Part shown: in pieces, positions 1-7,877 of the stretch
Position numbering within the stretch: the stretch's first letter is position 1
Layout: each line of letters opens with the position of its first letter
Assembly: GCA_910583555.1 (NCBI GenBank)
Contig: CAJTXO010000034.1
Coordinates: 1 to 22,828 of the forward strand
DNA from: an uncultured Eubacterium sp.
Lineage (GTDB): Bacteria; Bacillota; Clostridia; Lachnospirales; Lachnospiraceae
Length of the DNA: 22,828 bases
Direction of reading: 5' to 3'
Notes under the pieces: model-generated
Seen by the model: only the letters and a program-made list of their open reading frames with translations
What the model was told of the DNA's origin: nothing
Database searches by the model: none
Translations under genes and position numbers: made by a program

Positions 1-45
1 TTCTTACCAAAAAGGAGACATATATTTCCAGAAACACAAATTTAT

Positions 46-216
46 TTACACAACCGCTTTGGGAGAAATATCTCTCACGCCTCGATCTATACTACTACGG
101 TCCCTGTATACCTCACTGGGCATGTGCAATAAATATGAACCTTCATCCATCTTATGTAATTTCTCTGCAATCGTGGATGTTCCCGATCCATCCAAACCTG
201 TAATAACTATCAGCAT
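46..216 (-). CDS. Short P-loop protein resembling the N-terminus of a thymidylate/nucleotide kinase; probably frameshifted
   Basis: The 56-aa product begins MLIVITGLDGSGTSTIAEKL, which matches the first beta strand and Walker A loop of thymidylate-kinase-like nucleotide kinases (consensus GxDGxGKST). The usual Walker lysine is replaced by threonine. A GAGGGGAAGAG ribosome binding site precedes the ATG. The gene is the last visible one of the dynamin operon, 21 bases after the zinc-ribbon gene. The frame stops at 46-48, far short of the roughly 200 aa of the family. In another frame the sequence from about 60 down to 1 reads VNKFVFLEIYVSFLVR, which has the flavour of the helix that follows in these kinases. 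A frameshift or early stop in a longer gene running off the window is therefore likely. Enzyme activity is not supported as it stands. Confidence 0.5.
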   Translation of the reverse strand: MLIVITGLDGSGTSTIAEKLHKMDEGSYLLHMPSEVYRDRSSIDRGVRDISPKAVV

Positions 217-237
217 GTTCTCTTCCCCTCGTATTGC

Positions 238-375
238 TTATTTTCTGTCATTCAATTCATCAAACGTACTCCACCGCTTGCCGCACCGTGGACAATGCCC
301 TTTTCCCACATCTGGATTCCAAAAAAATTTTTTCCCGCACTTAGTGCATTTCACACGTTTGGCAATTAGTGTCAT
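238..375 (-). CDS. Small zinc-ribbon protein (45 aa)
   Basis: The 45-aa protein has two CxxC knuckles, CTKCG at residues 10-14 and CPRCG at 28-32, separated by an aromatic stretch (KKFFWNP). This is the classic layout of a rubredoxin-like zinc ribbon that binds one zinc ion. The start is supported by AAAGGAGCAGGGG just upstream. It sits in the dynamin operon, 59 bases after the small membrane protein gene and 21 bases before the P-loop kinase-like gene. Such stand-alone ribbons often act as protein-protein or nucleic-acid adaptors; no specific partner can be deduced. Its closeness to the kinase-like gene suggests that the two function together. Confidence 0.65.
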   Translation of the reverse strand: MTLIAKRVKCTKCGKKFFWNPDVGKGHCPRCGKRWSTFDELNDRK

Positions 376-434
376 ACCCCTGCTCCTTTTCTTTTCCTTT
401 GATTTACAATTTTTAAAACAGTATTACAGCACGA

Positions 435-674
435 TCAGTACAACTGATCAAGCAATTCAACAATCGCAAGAAATGTTTCCGCGTCCTCTCTTGTGATATC
501 ATCATCCGCGGTCTGCATGTTGTTATTTGCATTGACAGGATTGCCAGTGGTGCGCTCTCTGGACACCCGTGCCCCTCTTTTCCCCATACCTTTCACTACA
601 TACAATACAATACCGATCACAACCACCGCAGCAGCAAGAAGAATCATCAATAGACCTAAATTAATACTAATCAT
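435..674 (-). CDS. Small single-pass membrane protein of the dynamin operon (79 aa)
   Basis: The frame is open to a methionine at 779, but the ATG at 674 is chosen because AGAGGAGGTTAAG lies directly before it, while upstream candidates have no good ribosome binding site. The 79-aa product has one hydrophobic helix at residues 4-26 (rich in L, I, A and V) followed by a basic stretch (KGMGKRGARVSRER). The basic residues predict a short N-terminus outside and a cytoplasmic tail, by the positive-inside rule. The tail is polar (NANNN) and ends in an acidic and leucine-rich segment (DDDITREDAETFLAIVELLDQLY is its C-terminal part) that could be an interaction helix. No family is recognised. Within the operon it could serve as a membrane anchor or recruiter for the soluble dynamin-like GTPases; that is inference. 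Confidence 0.55.
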   Translation of the reverse strand: MISINLGLLMILLAAAVVVIGIVLYVVKGMGKRGARVSRERTTGNPVNANNNMQTADDDITREDAETFLAIVELLDQLY

Positions 675-787
675 CTTAACCTCCTCTACTTTTATTAACC
701 TACTGTTCCATTTTCTTTTTTTATGCGGTTTCTCATGTAGCCAAACCACTTTTAACGTATTTTTCATCATCGCTTTCACTCACTTTG

Positions 788-1108
788 CTACAATTTATGT
801 ATGTTCCTTCTGATCACATCCCTGTTCGCCATGATTTTTGACACCATCATCTTAACCGTGTCAGCGTAATCAATCGTAACCGTACCCTCCGAAAATCTTT
901 CGGCAAAATACAGGAAATCACCCAAAACGTCGTACTGCTTCATGCATTGATCCATTTTGTGGGAAATCACCCTGTTTGCCTCATCCACATCCATATCCAA
1001 AAGCGAACGAGCACTCGATTCCATCACTAAACGATCTAATTTCTTCAAAAGTTCCGGTTTATTTGATTTCGCAACATCAAAATTCAACCTGATAAAAATC
1101 CTTGCCAT
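788..1108 (-). CDS. Uncharacterised 106-aa protein of the dynamin operon
   Basis: The gene begins 32 bases after the second dynamin gene and has a strong ribosome binding site (GCAGGAGGTAGAACT) before the ATG at 1108. The product is soluble, mostly helical in appearance and slightly basic, with no signal peptide, membrane segment or cysteine motif. It contains LLKKLDRLVMESSARSLLDM near residues 20-39 and several short amphipathic stretches. I do not recognise a family. Its position between the GTPases and the small membrane protein suggests that it is part of the same complex or pathway. It is clearly a real gene by spacing, start signal and an uninterrupted frame in an operon with consistent order. 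Confidence 0.6.
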   Translation of the reverse strand: MARIFIRLNFDVAKSNKPELLKKLDRLVMESSARSLLDMDVDEANRVISHKMDQCMKQYDVLGDFLYFAERFSEGTVTIDYADTVKMMVSKIMANRDVIRRNIHKL

Positions 1109-1140
1109 CAGTTCTACCTCCTGCTATAAGCTACCATGAA

Positions 1141-3906
1141 CTATCTTCCTTCCCCCCATACATCACAAAACTTTTTAACGCACCTTTGAATAATTTCAAG
1201 TGTTTGCTGTTTTTTCATGATTCCATCAATGTTACCCTCGTACTCTTCGGATGTTTGATCAATCGCACCCTCTATCCCATGCGCATAGGACATCGCTATT
1301 TTTGATTGATCTTTCATCTCATCTTGAATGTATTTCACATAATCTTCGAGTTCACTTATATATGCCTCCTTCTCTTCTTTATATGAACCTGCAATGTTTG
1401 CCTTCCTTAAAAAGTTCTCGATTTCAGGAGCTACCCTTTTATCATAATAAGCCATCACATATTTCTCATCATAACTAAGCTTATTATACTCACTCCCAAT
1501 CACCTTACCAAACAAGTTAAACAACCAATTGTTGTGGACTTTTCCTTTTTTCGTCATTTCATCGTCTATATCATCCCCTATACGTGTCACGAGCGATTTC
1601 ATATCTATACTAATCTTTTCGCCCCCTTCCCAGGCACTATCACTTCTGAAAGAATATTCAAACTTAGGCAAAACTAATTTGAAATCAATACCGCATTCTT
1701 CCCGCAAACCTTCCCTACATTCTCTAACTGCTTTTTCCAAACGTTGCCTCCGTTTGTGTACTATCTTTTCCAAATCCTCTAATATAAGTTCACTCTCATT
1801 TTTTAGATAACCTTTTGCATATTTTATATGACTCTCTATACTATTTCGTGTAGATTCGTTTATCTCACTGCAAACACGTTGAAGCAACAACTTCACTTTT
1901 TCCTCTTCAACGACATTCAAGATTTCCGCCTCGGTACAATCAGTACCGTTCTTTTTTATCACCTTTCTTTCCAGCGTATGTTCACTATCGCGAAACAGTT
2001 TACGAATTTTTCCTTCGAAACTATTTCTTATACTGCTCTTGATATCTTCGATTATACGGTTTTCATCTAAAGCCTCGTCAATATACACTTCTTGGCAGTA
2101 TTTAAATATTTTCTCAAATTCAAATGGACTTCGATTTCCTTCTGCCTTCAACGACTGGCTCTTAAACCCGTTTCCGTTATCTCCCCACATTTCGCAGAAA
2201 TCGTGATTCCCCTCATTATAAATCTTCCCCACCTCTTCGGAAAACTTAGACAGAACCTTCTTCGCCTGCTCCAGCAACTCCTGATTTTCCGCCAGCGATT
2301 CCTCTAACTGTTGAAAATGAAAAAAATTCTGAATCCTTGCATACTCGCTTTCTATCTTATAAATAAGGTTATTTACCTTTTCAACCCTCGCCTTATTTCG
2401 TGCGATGTATTCCACATAACTCAACAAATCCGGCATCCCGCTGAGTTTTTTAATCTCATTGATCTCCTTGACCCGGATGCCATCAAATGTTTTAATATTT
2501 CCAATCATGTTGCTGATAAACTGCATCGCATTTACTTCATCGCACTTCTTCTTGTCATCCGAAAAATCCTCGATCAAAGTCTCAAGATCATCCCGGAAAC
2601 TATCGTGCTTACCCAGATCCGCACACTCTGCGATCTTCTCCATTTCAATACAGTTAAAATAAGTGAGCGCCGACGTCCCGATCACGATCGTATCCTTGAA
2701 CTCCGGGGCAATGCTGACCAGTTTATTTCTAATGAAATCCAAAATCCGAATGCTGCTCTTATCCCCTTCGTTGCCATAACGGCAGTCCAGTTTATTAACA
2801 TCCAGTATCAACGAATAGAACTTATTCTTTTCCGAAAAACTGTCACGTATTTTTTTCAAATAATCTACTTCCGAGTCAGTAAGGTATTTTGAGTAATCAA
2901 TCACAAAAATGATCACATCCACTTCATTGATCGCCTTGAATGCTGCCTTTTTGTGTCCGTCTGCCCCGGCCAGATCCGGTCCCGGCGTGTCGTAGATCGT
3001 ATAGGTAGAAATTCCTTGGTCAGAAGAAATATATCCGATATTCATATCCGGAACAGCGTAACCAGACTGTTTATCCATTTCTGCTGTTTTAAAAATCTCG
3101 TAAATATATTCCCGGATCTCCTTTTCAGAAGAAAACTGTCTTTTCTTCCCATCATACTCCAGCGTATATCCCCTGTCAGATTTTCTATAAATACAATTAT
3201 TCGGTGTGGCAAGCTCCAGGCTTGTCGGAGCCACTTCACATTTTAACATGCTATTTACGATCACGCTCTTACCGCTTTTTTTAGATGCCGCGGCAGCGAT
3301 CTTCAGTTCATTATCCTGTGCGTCCTCTAAACACTCTCCAATCCGTTTAAGGCTTTCCCCCACTTCATCCGCTATTTCCCGATATGAATGGAATGTCTCC
3401 CCTGACAGCATTTTTTTCGACTCGATAAGATTTTTCTGGTGTTCCCTGATCTTGTTCGAAAACTGACGCACTTTCGCATTATCCTGATACTCTTTTTCTG
3501 TCATAACCTGCACTTTATCCAGCGAAATATTCAGATAAACAAACTGCTGTACAATATCGCTCAACTGGGTGCGCACCGCTTTTACTTTCTCTTCATCCGC
3601 ACTGATATCCCCCTTTATGACTACTTCCTGATACATGCCTGCATCAATGGCCGCAAGCAGATCACTCAGTTTAGAAAAGTTTGATTTTTTTTCACCACGA
3701 ACGAGTGTAACATCAATCGGCTCGATTTCTTTGCAGATCTTTATTCTACAAAGATTCTTGCTGCTGATCAAATCTCCCAGTTCGTCTATGTAACTATATA
3801 ATTTTTCTTTCCCCATATAAACAAATACGGTATCCGGATTTTTTATATGGTCGATGATAGTATTTTCGGTATCTTCATCCACACCCCGTAACTTAATTAT
3901 GTTCAT
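1141..3906 (-). CDS. Dynamin-like GTPase 2 (921 aa), with long N-terminal extension
   Basis: A large GTPase of the bacterial dynamin type. About 200 residues of unrecognised sequence come first. A P-loop follows at 207-214 (ASKKSGKS), in which the first glycine of GxxxxGKS is alanine. Then come the G3 motif DTPG at 306-309, G4 NKLD at 371-374, and a G5-like TSAL near 413-416. The remaining 500 residues are predicted to be largely helical and coiled-coil, with a short hydrophobic patch (NNWLFNLFGKVIG) late in the protein that could be a membrane-binding tip. Such proteins bind and remodel membranes on GTP hydrolysis. AGGAGGAATCTG precedes the ATG, and only 22 bases separate it from the stop of the other GTPase gene. 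Paired dynamins commonly form hetero-oligomers (for example Campylobacter DLP1/DLP2), so this and its neighbour are probably partners. The exact biological role is unknown. Confidence 0.82.
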   Translation of the reverse strand: MNIIKLRGVDEDTENTIIDHIKNPDTVFVYMGKEKLYSYIDELGDLISSKNLCRIKICKEIEPIDVTLVRGEKKSNFSKLSDLLAAIDAGMYQEVVIKGDISADEEKVKAVRTQLSDIVQQFVYLNISLDKVQVMTEKEYQDNAKVRQFSNKIREHQKNLIESKKMLSGETFHSYREIADEVGESLKRIGECLEDAQDNELKIAAAASKKSGKSVIVNSMLKCEVAPTSLELATPNNCIYRKSDRGYTLEYDGKKRQFSSEKEIREYIYEIFKTAEMDKQSGYAVPDMNIGYISSDQGISTYTIYDTPGPDLAGADGHKKAAFKAINEVDVIIFVIDYSKYLTDSEVDYLKKIRDSFSEKNKFYSLILDVNKLDCRYGNEGDKSSIRILDFIRNKLVSIAPEFKDTIVIGTSALTYFNCIEMEKIAECADLGKHDSFRDDLETLIEDFSDDKKKCDEVNAMQFISNMIGNIKTFDGIRVKEINEIKKLSGMPDLLSYVEYIARNKARVEKVNNLIYKIESEYARIQNFFHFQQLEESLAENQELLEQAKKVLSKFSEEVGKIYNEGNHDFCEMWGDNGNGFKSQSLKAEGNRSPFEFEKIFKYCQEVYIDEALDENRIIEDIKSSIRNSFEGKIRKLFRDSEHTLERKVIKKNGTDCTEAEILNVVEEEKVKLLLQRVCSEINESTRNSIESHIKYAKGYLKNESELILEDLEKIVHKRRQRLEKAVRECREGLREECGIDFKLVLPKFEYSFRSDSAWEGGEKISIDMKSLVTRIGDDIDDEMTKKGKVHNNWLFNLFGKVIGSEYNKLSYDEKYVMAYYDKRVAPEIENFLRKANIAGSYKEEKEAYISELEDYVKYIQDEMKDQSKIAMSYAHGIEGAIDQTSEEYEGNIDGIMKKQQTLEIIQRCVKKFCDVWGEGR

Positions 3907-3928
3907 ATCAGATTCCTCCTATGTCGCT

Positions 3929-6475
3929 TCATTTATTATTCACATTTTTCATCTCTTCCAATATCTTTTTAATCTCTTCCATCATACCTTCATATGCTAT
4001 CTGCTTGCGAGCATTTTGCTCCAGATCTGCATACTCATCCACACAGATCAAGTGAATGTTATTTGTTACAAAGTTCCTATAGTCAACCCCCTCCACTTTC
4101 TCGATCAGATTATTCATAAGTTCCATTCCGTGAGCCAAAAACGGAATCTCAATCCGAATCGCATTCACTACCGTATCCTCTAACACCTCCTGCAGGATCC
4201 GGATATCCTCATCAATTTCATCTCGCACATCTTCAATGCTTTTCTCGCGCCTGCCATGAAAAAATGCCTGATAGTATTCCCTCGATAAACTTCTATTGGG
4301 AATATCCATATTTTGATCCTCGTATTTTTCTACGATATTCTCCAAAGCTTCTACGATAAAATTCTTTTTATTTCTGTTCGGATTCGCGTCCAGCCTCTCA
4401 AGCACCTTTTGAATGACCCCTACCGCATTTTCCTGTTCTACAGAAACAATAACTTTTACATATTCTAAAATCTTTGGATCCAAAACAATTCCCACCAGAC
4501 TTCCCGTCAGCATCTTTATGATTTCATTTTTGCTTTCTAAACATGCTTTCTGCTCGTCGGTATGAAAGAGCAGTCTATAATGTAACGCCTGCTCCCCGGG
4601 AGATGACTGGCTGTCAAAATCATTGGAATACATGGATAGACTAAAAAATTCCGTCATGCCCTTTTCAAAATAATCCCATCTGCTCACATCTCCAAAAGAA
4701 CGATCGATCAGCAACGTAAACAGATCAGCAGAAAAACGTTCGATCAGGCTTTTATAATAATTTTTATGACTGTCTTCCTCTAGCTTCTGATTAAAAAAGT
4801 CTTTTTTGATCTTTTCATCCAATTCATCGAAATAACGGTCACCTCTGAAAATTCCCAGTCCTTCTTCAATAATTGCTACGAGCTTTTCATCACATTTTTT
4901 ATACTCATTTAGCGCCAGTTGTACAATATCATCTGCAAACGCATTATAAATCTTATGATGCTTTTCTTCCCGCAGAGACTCCTCTACCCTTGTGTTTACG
5001 ACCCCTTCACGGATCCCCTGGTTACTTTCGTTACAAGCGATTTCAAACTCTTCGTCCGTAACACCAAAACGCTCAACACTGATATCCTTGATTACCGTTT
5101 CTTTCATCTGATCAGACAATGGGTGCTTTTCTGGCGAATATTCTCTTCTAAATTCATTCCTGTATTTCACGATCGCTTCTTTCATTGTTTTTCTCGATTC
5201 GTCCACTATTTCCAGCGCACGGCCCGCCAATGCACCGCCATGATACACTCCTGAAAATTCACTTTTAGCGAACTGATTTTCAAAGACCATCCTGATATCA
5301 CTTTGTAACCGGTTGATCTTGCCTTTGAGCACCTCGAACCGCTCCGTCTGATTGTATTCCTCCAGCCTTTTTGAAATACAATTTATTCCATCCTCTATCC
5401 CCTTTCGTTTTAAGCTTTCACTGGCCAACGTTCCTTCCACCTTGCCATCCGCTTCCAGTCGTGCCCGCGCGGATCCCGGTATCACGTTTCTTTCAAAACG
5501 GCTTTCGCTCATGATGTTATGCTTTTTCAAATCATTGCAGATATCTCTCATATTTTCATCCAAATTCTCGGCCCGGTCAGCCATATTGGCAAACACAAAC
5601 ATCTTATCTCCAAAACGGATTCCATCTTCATCCGATTCATTTCTAAAAATATCTACGACCGGCCCCGTAAAACTTGGCTTAAAGGCAGACGCGATAAGAA
5701 TGATCGCATCTGCTGCCCTCATTTTTTCAAGCGTTTGTTCCTTGTGCATCTGCGTCGGGGAATCAAATCCCGGCACATCATAAATGATCGCATTCTTCAT
5801 CCTCTCTAGTTTATCAGATTCAATAACGATTTCTTTTACCGCAATCGCATACGACGGATCTTCTATGTACTTTTTTACATCATTGCGAAGTTCATCTTCT
5901 CCCCGGAATTCTTTTGTTCCGCTTCCAACAAGATCCTTCAATGTGCTTTTATATCTTAGTATATCTTTGATATCTTCATTTACCGTTCCACTCCAATGCT
6001 GCTTCGTTATATCATCAAGGCTTTCAAATATTTCCTCATATTTCTGTAACGACAATGTTTCGTAATCATATGTTCCCGGCTGTTCTATGCCTAACAACTG
6101 CAGCTTTTTCTCAAAACCTAACGCAAATTCCTGTCTCGAAAAGAATCTGACAGTTGCCCTGTTTTCACCATACCGGATGCTGGTAGACGTGTACGTACAT
6201 CGCGCTTCTTTTGATGGTAAAATATCATTTCCGATCATAGCGTTTGCAAAAGAACTTTTCCCCGCTTTTTCCAATCCCACGATGGAAATCTCAAATTCAT
6301 TCTTCTCTAATTTTTTTAATAATCGCTCTGCTTTACCCTGAATTTCGGAAAGCTTGCCCGTCACCTCATTATCCAGCAAATCATTTGTATTGAGCCTTAA
6401 GATTTTTTCAATCCCAGCAATCTGTGAACTAAGCTTACCTTTGTACTCCTGTAATTCCAATTCGTAATTTGGCAT
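3929..6475 (-). CDS. Dynamin-like GTPase 1 (848 aa)
   Basis: The first gene of the operon. The GTPase domain occupies roughly residues 60-390. Its motifs are a P-loop GLEKAGKSS at 67-75, a G2 region with threonines (RCTYTSTS, 92-99), G3 DVPG at 233-236, and NMAD at 297-300 as a variant of the N/TKxD guanine-recognition motif. A long helical region fits the dynamin stalk. A moderately hydrophobic stretch (MLTGSLVGIVLDP) lies in the C-terminal part. There is no signal peptide, so the protein is cytosolic and acts on the inner face of the membrane. Two ATGs are close together. The one at 6475 is preferred because AGGAGG lies 7 bases upstream of it but only 1 base from the ATG at 6481. Its job is inferred from the family: membrane fusion, repair or antiphage protection. 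Confidence 0.85.
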   Translation of the reverse strand: MPNYELELQEYKGKLSSQIAGIEKILRLNTNDLLDNEVTGKLSEIQGKAERLLKKLEKNEFEISIVGLEKAGKSSFANAMIGNDILPSKEARCTYTSTSIRYGENRATVRFFSRQEFALGFEKKLQLLGIEQPGTYDYETLSLQKYEEIFESLDDITKQHWSGTVNEDIKDILRYKSTLKDLVGSGTKEFRGEDELRNDVKKYIEDPSYAIAVKEIVIESDKLERMKNAIIYDVPGFDSPTQMHKEQTLEKMRAADAIILIASAFKPSFTGPVVDIFRNESDEDGIRFGDKMFVFANMADRAENLDENMRDICNDLKKHNIMSESRFERNVIPGSARARLEADGKVEGTLASESLKRKGIEDGINCISKRLEEYNQTERFEVLKGKINRLQSDIRMVFENQFAKSEFSGVYHGGALAGRALEIVDESRKTMKEAIVKYRNEFRREYSPEKHPLSDQMKETVIKDISVERFGVTDEEFEIACNESNQGIREGVVNTRVEESLREEKHHKIYNAFADDIVQLALNEYKKCDEKLVAIIEEGLGIFRGDRYFDELDEKIKKDFFNQKLEEDSHKNYYKSLIERFSADLFTLLIDRSFGDVSRWDYFEKGMTEFFSLSMYSNDFDSQSSPGEQALHYRLLFHTDEQKACLESKNEIIKMLTGSLVGIVLDPKILEYVKVIVSVEQENAVGVIQKVLERLDANPNRNKKNFIVEALENIVEKYEDQNMDIPNRSLSREYYQAFFHGRREKSIEDVRDEIDEDIRILQEVLEDTVVNAIRIEIPFLAHGMELMNNLIEKVEGVDYRNFVTNNIHLICVDEYADLEQNARKQIAYEGMMEEIKKILEEMKNVNNK

Positions 6476-6520
6476 TATCATCCCTCCTGGTGAATATTCA
6501 TATCCTTTTTTTGTAAATAT

Positions 6521-6580
6521 TAACTAATATCAGTTAATAACTGAAACTGGTAAATTTCATTATACACTGATTTCGGTTAT
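6521..6580. promoter_or_regulatory. Probable operator region of the Cro/C1-type regulator
   Basis: A perfect 15-bp palindrome, TCAGTTAATAACTGA, lies at 6530-6544, just downstream of the predicted start of the dynamin transcript. Related TAAC(T/C)GA-like half-sites recur at 6521 (TAACTAATATCAGTTA, an inverted pair with a 6-base gap) and on the opposite strand at 6580-6574 (ATAACCG). This multi-site layout around two divergent promoters is typical of phage-repressor-style control. The bound protein is inferred to be the adjacent HTH regulator. Confidence 0.55.
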
Positions 6581-6587
6581 TATGCAA
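6559..6587 (-). promoter_or_regulatory. Sigma-A promoter of the dynamin operon
   Basis: Read on the minus strand, TTGCAT (6587-6582) and a perfect TATAAT (6564-6559) are separated by exactly 17 bases. Transcription would begin near 6552 and give a leader of about 75 bases. The -35 element overlaps a candidate -10 (TATTAT, 6578-6583) for the divergent regulator gene, so one bound repressor could block both. Confidence 0.75.
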
Positions 6588-6609
6588 GTGAAAGGTGTGA
6601 ATATTTGCA

Positions 6610-6816
6610 ATGATCGTATACGACAGATTATGGCAGACTATGAAAAAAAAGAATGTATCCCAATATTTACTTATCAAAAAATATCATGTAAGTCCTAGCC
6701 AGATCACAAGATTAAAACGAAATCAAGGTGTCAGCACACACACGATCAATATGTTTTGCGAGATTTTAGATTGTTCGGTTTCTGACATTATGGAGTACAA
6801 AAAAGAGGAACACTGA
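6610..6816 (+). CDS. Cro/C1-type (XRE family) transcriptional regulator, 68 aa
   Basis: A minimal helix-turn-helix protein with no extra sensor domain. Residues 14-35 (KNVSQYLLIKKYHVSPSQIT) form the first helices and the turn, with the recognition helix around SPSQITRLKRNQ. The C-terminal part, THTINMFCEILDCSVSDIM, is the usual end of the HTH_26/XRE fold. GAAAGGTG about 10 bases upstream acts as the ribosome binding site. It is the only plus-strand gene in the first 20 kb and diverges from the dynamin operon over a shared promoter region containing palindromic sites. It is therefore most likely the repressor of that operon and of itself. Having only a DNA-binding domain, it must respond to a partner or to its own level. 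Confidence 0.8.
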   Translation: MIVYDRLWQTMKKKNVSQYLLIKKYHVSPSQITRLKRNQGVSTHTINMFCEILDCSVSDIMEYKKEEH

Positions 6817-6839
6817 TTTCATCTCCTAAACCTCCGTTC

Positions 6840-6866
6840 CTCCCCATTAAGCCCGGGGAGTTTTTT
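6840..6866 (+). terminator. Intrinsic terminator of the regulator gene
   Basis: The hairpin has CTCCCC (6840-6845) pairing with GGGGAG (6855-6860), followed by six T residues. It lies 24 bases after the regulator stop codon. Confidence 0.8.
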
Positions 6867-6941
6867 ATACGCCCATTTATTCTTTGCATTTTCCCGCTGG
6901 ATCATAATAGAAGTAAAATGAGATTCCCATCTAGAACAGTT

Positions 6942-6981
6942 AAAAAAAAAGAAAAACAGGAAGGAGAACTTTCCCTTCCTG
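6942..6981 (-). terminator. Intrinsic terminator of the DUF6033-like gene
   Basis: On the minus strand CAGGAAGG (6981-6974) pairs perfectly with CCTTCCTG (6964-6957), followed by TTTTTC and then a run of nine Ts. It lies about 47 bases beyond the stop codon of the gene at 7029. Confidence 0.8.
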
Positions 6982-7028
6982 CCTCACAAACTCATATGGA
7001 GTAAAACCTCCCCTGATCCCCATCTGCA

Positions 7029-7799
7029 TCATATCTGTATATCCAGTAATCCGGCCATTTCCCCTGCCACCCGTATACCTGCCCCTTCCTCTGGCAGCAC
7101 CTCATTGACAAGCACGCTGATCTGTTCCCCATTTTCAGACCCATCAGCCGGGATGCTTTCCGGCTGAACTCCTTTCGCCTGAATCTCTTCCTCCTTCTCC
7201 GCCTCTTCTGCCTTTTCCGCCAACTTCTCTTCCAGCTTTTCCTCCAGCTTCTCCGCCTTTTCGCGGGCCTTCTTCCGTGTTTTTTCAATATGTTCTTCCA
7301 TATTTTTCTGCGTTTCTTCCCGGATCTTTTTATTGAGCCGGTCATCGCGGCGCGTATAGGCGAAATGATAGTGGTTTCCCTCTTCGTCCACATACCAGTG
7401 GCTCGTCCGCTCGACACAGCCGCCGAGTGAATTGTAATATGCGTTGCCGAGCCGCTCCGCCCGCTCGATGTCTTTTAACTTCTGTGTATACTGCTCTGCC
7501 GCCTGTGGATCGTTCTGCATTTTCTCTAAAAGTTTTGGATTTACCGTAATCACCCCTGCCCGTTTATCCCGCTGCATGTTCAGGGCAGAACCGACCTCCA
7601 GTTTCACATAGGGCACCTGACCCTGCAGGCTTTTGAGATATGCCTCATTTCCATTTTCCTTTTTTGCTTCAATCTTCATACCGGATCCTGTGCCGGCTTC
7701 TTCCACCCGCTTCTGCCTGCTGGCATCCGCCTCCTTTTTCTGGATGGTGGAAACACCTTCATACGCATGATAATAATTTCCTACACCTGATACAGCCAT
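7029..7799 (-). CDS. DUF6033-like family protein (256 aa)
   Basis: The start MAVSGVGNYYHAYEG at 7799 is chosen because AGGAGG lies 9 bases upstream; methionines further upstream sit on or too near it. The N-terminus, the middle block with VPYVKLEVGSALN, and the segment GVITVNPKLLEKMQNDPQ followed by GGCVERTSHWYVDEEGNHYH resemble the Lachnospiraceae family annotated as DUF6033, recognised from memory. The centre-right is an extremely charged lysine/glutamate coiled coil (about residues 175-220). A more hydrophobic tail follows. There is no signal peptide or membrane segment. Function is unknown. It stands as a single gene between two terminators next to chemoreceptor genes. A sigma-D-like promoter candidate upstream would tie it to motility, but this is tentative. 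Confidence 0.65.
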   Translation of the reverse strand: MAVSGVGNYYHAYEGVSTIQKKEADASRQKRVEEAGTGSGMKIEAKKENGNEAYLKSLQGQVPYVKLEVGSALNMQRDKRAGVITVNPKLLEKMQNDPQAAEQYTQKLKDIERAERLGNAYYNSLGGCVERTSHWYVDEEGNHYHFAYTRRDDRLNKKIREETQKNMEEHIEKTRKKAREKAEKLEEKLEEKLAEKAEEAEKEEEIQAKGVQPESIPADGSENGEQISVLVNEVLPEEGAGIRVAGEMAGLLDIQI

Positions 7800-7877
7800 A
7801 AACATCGTCCTCCTTCTTTTTGCCGGTTTCATTTGGTTGTGACCACCGCTAACAGAGATTTACCTGTGTCAAAAGGT

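Noticed and set aside
435..779. Longer version of the small membrane protein starting at 779
   Set aside because: The extra 35 residues are basic and unlike a leader, and the only strong ribosome binding site is before the ATG at 674.
2311..2892. A 193-codon open frame on the plus strand
   Set aside because: It is antisense to the second dynamin gene and covers its G4 motif. The product has no family motif or start signal.
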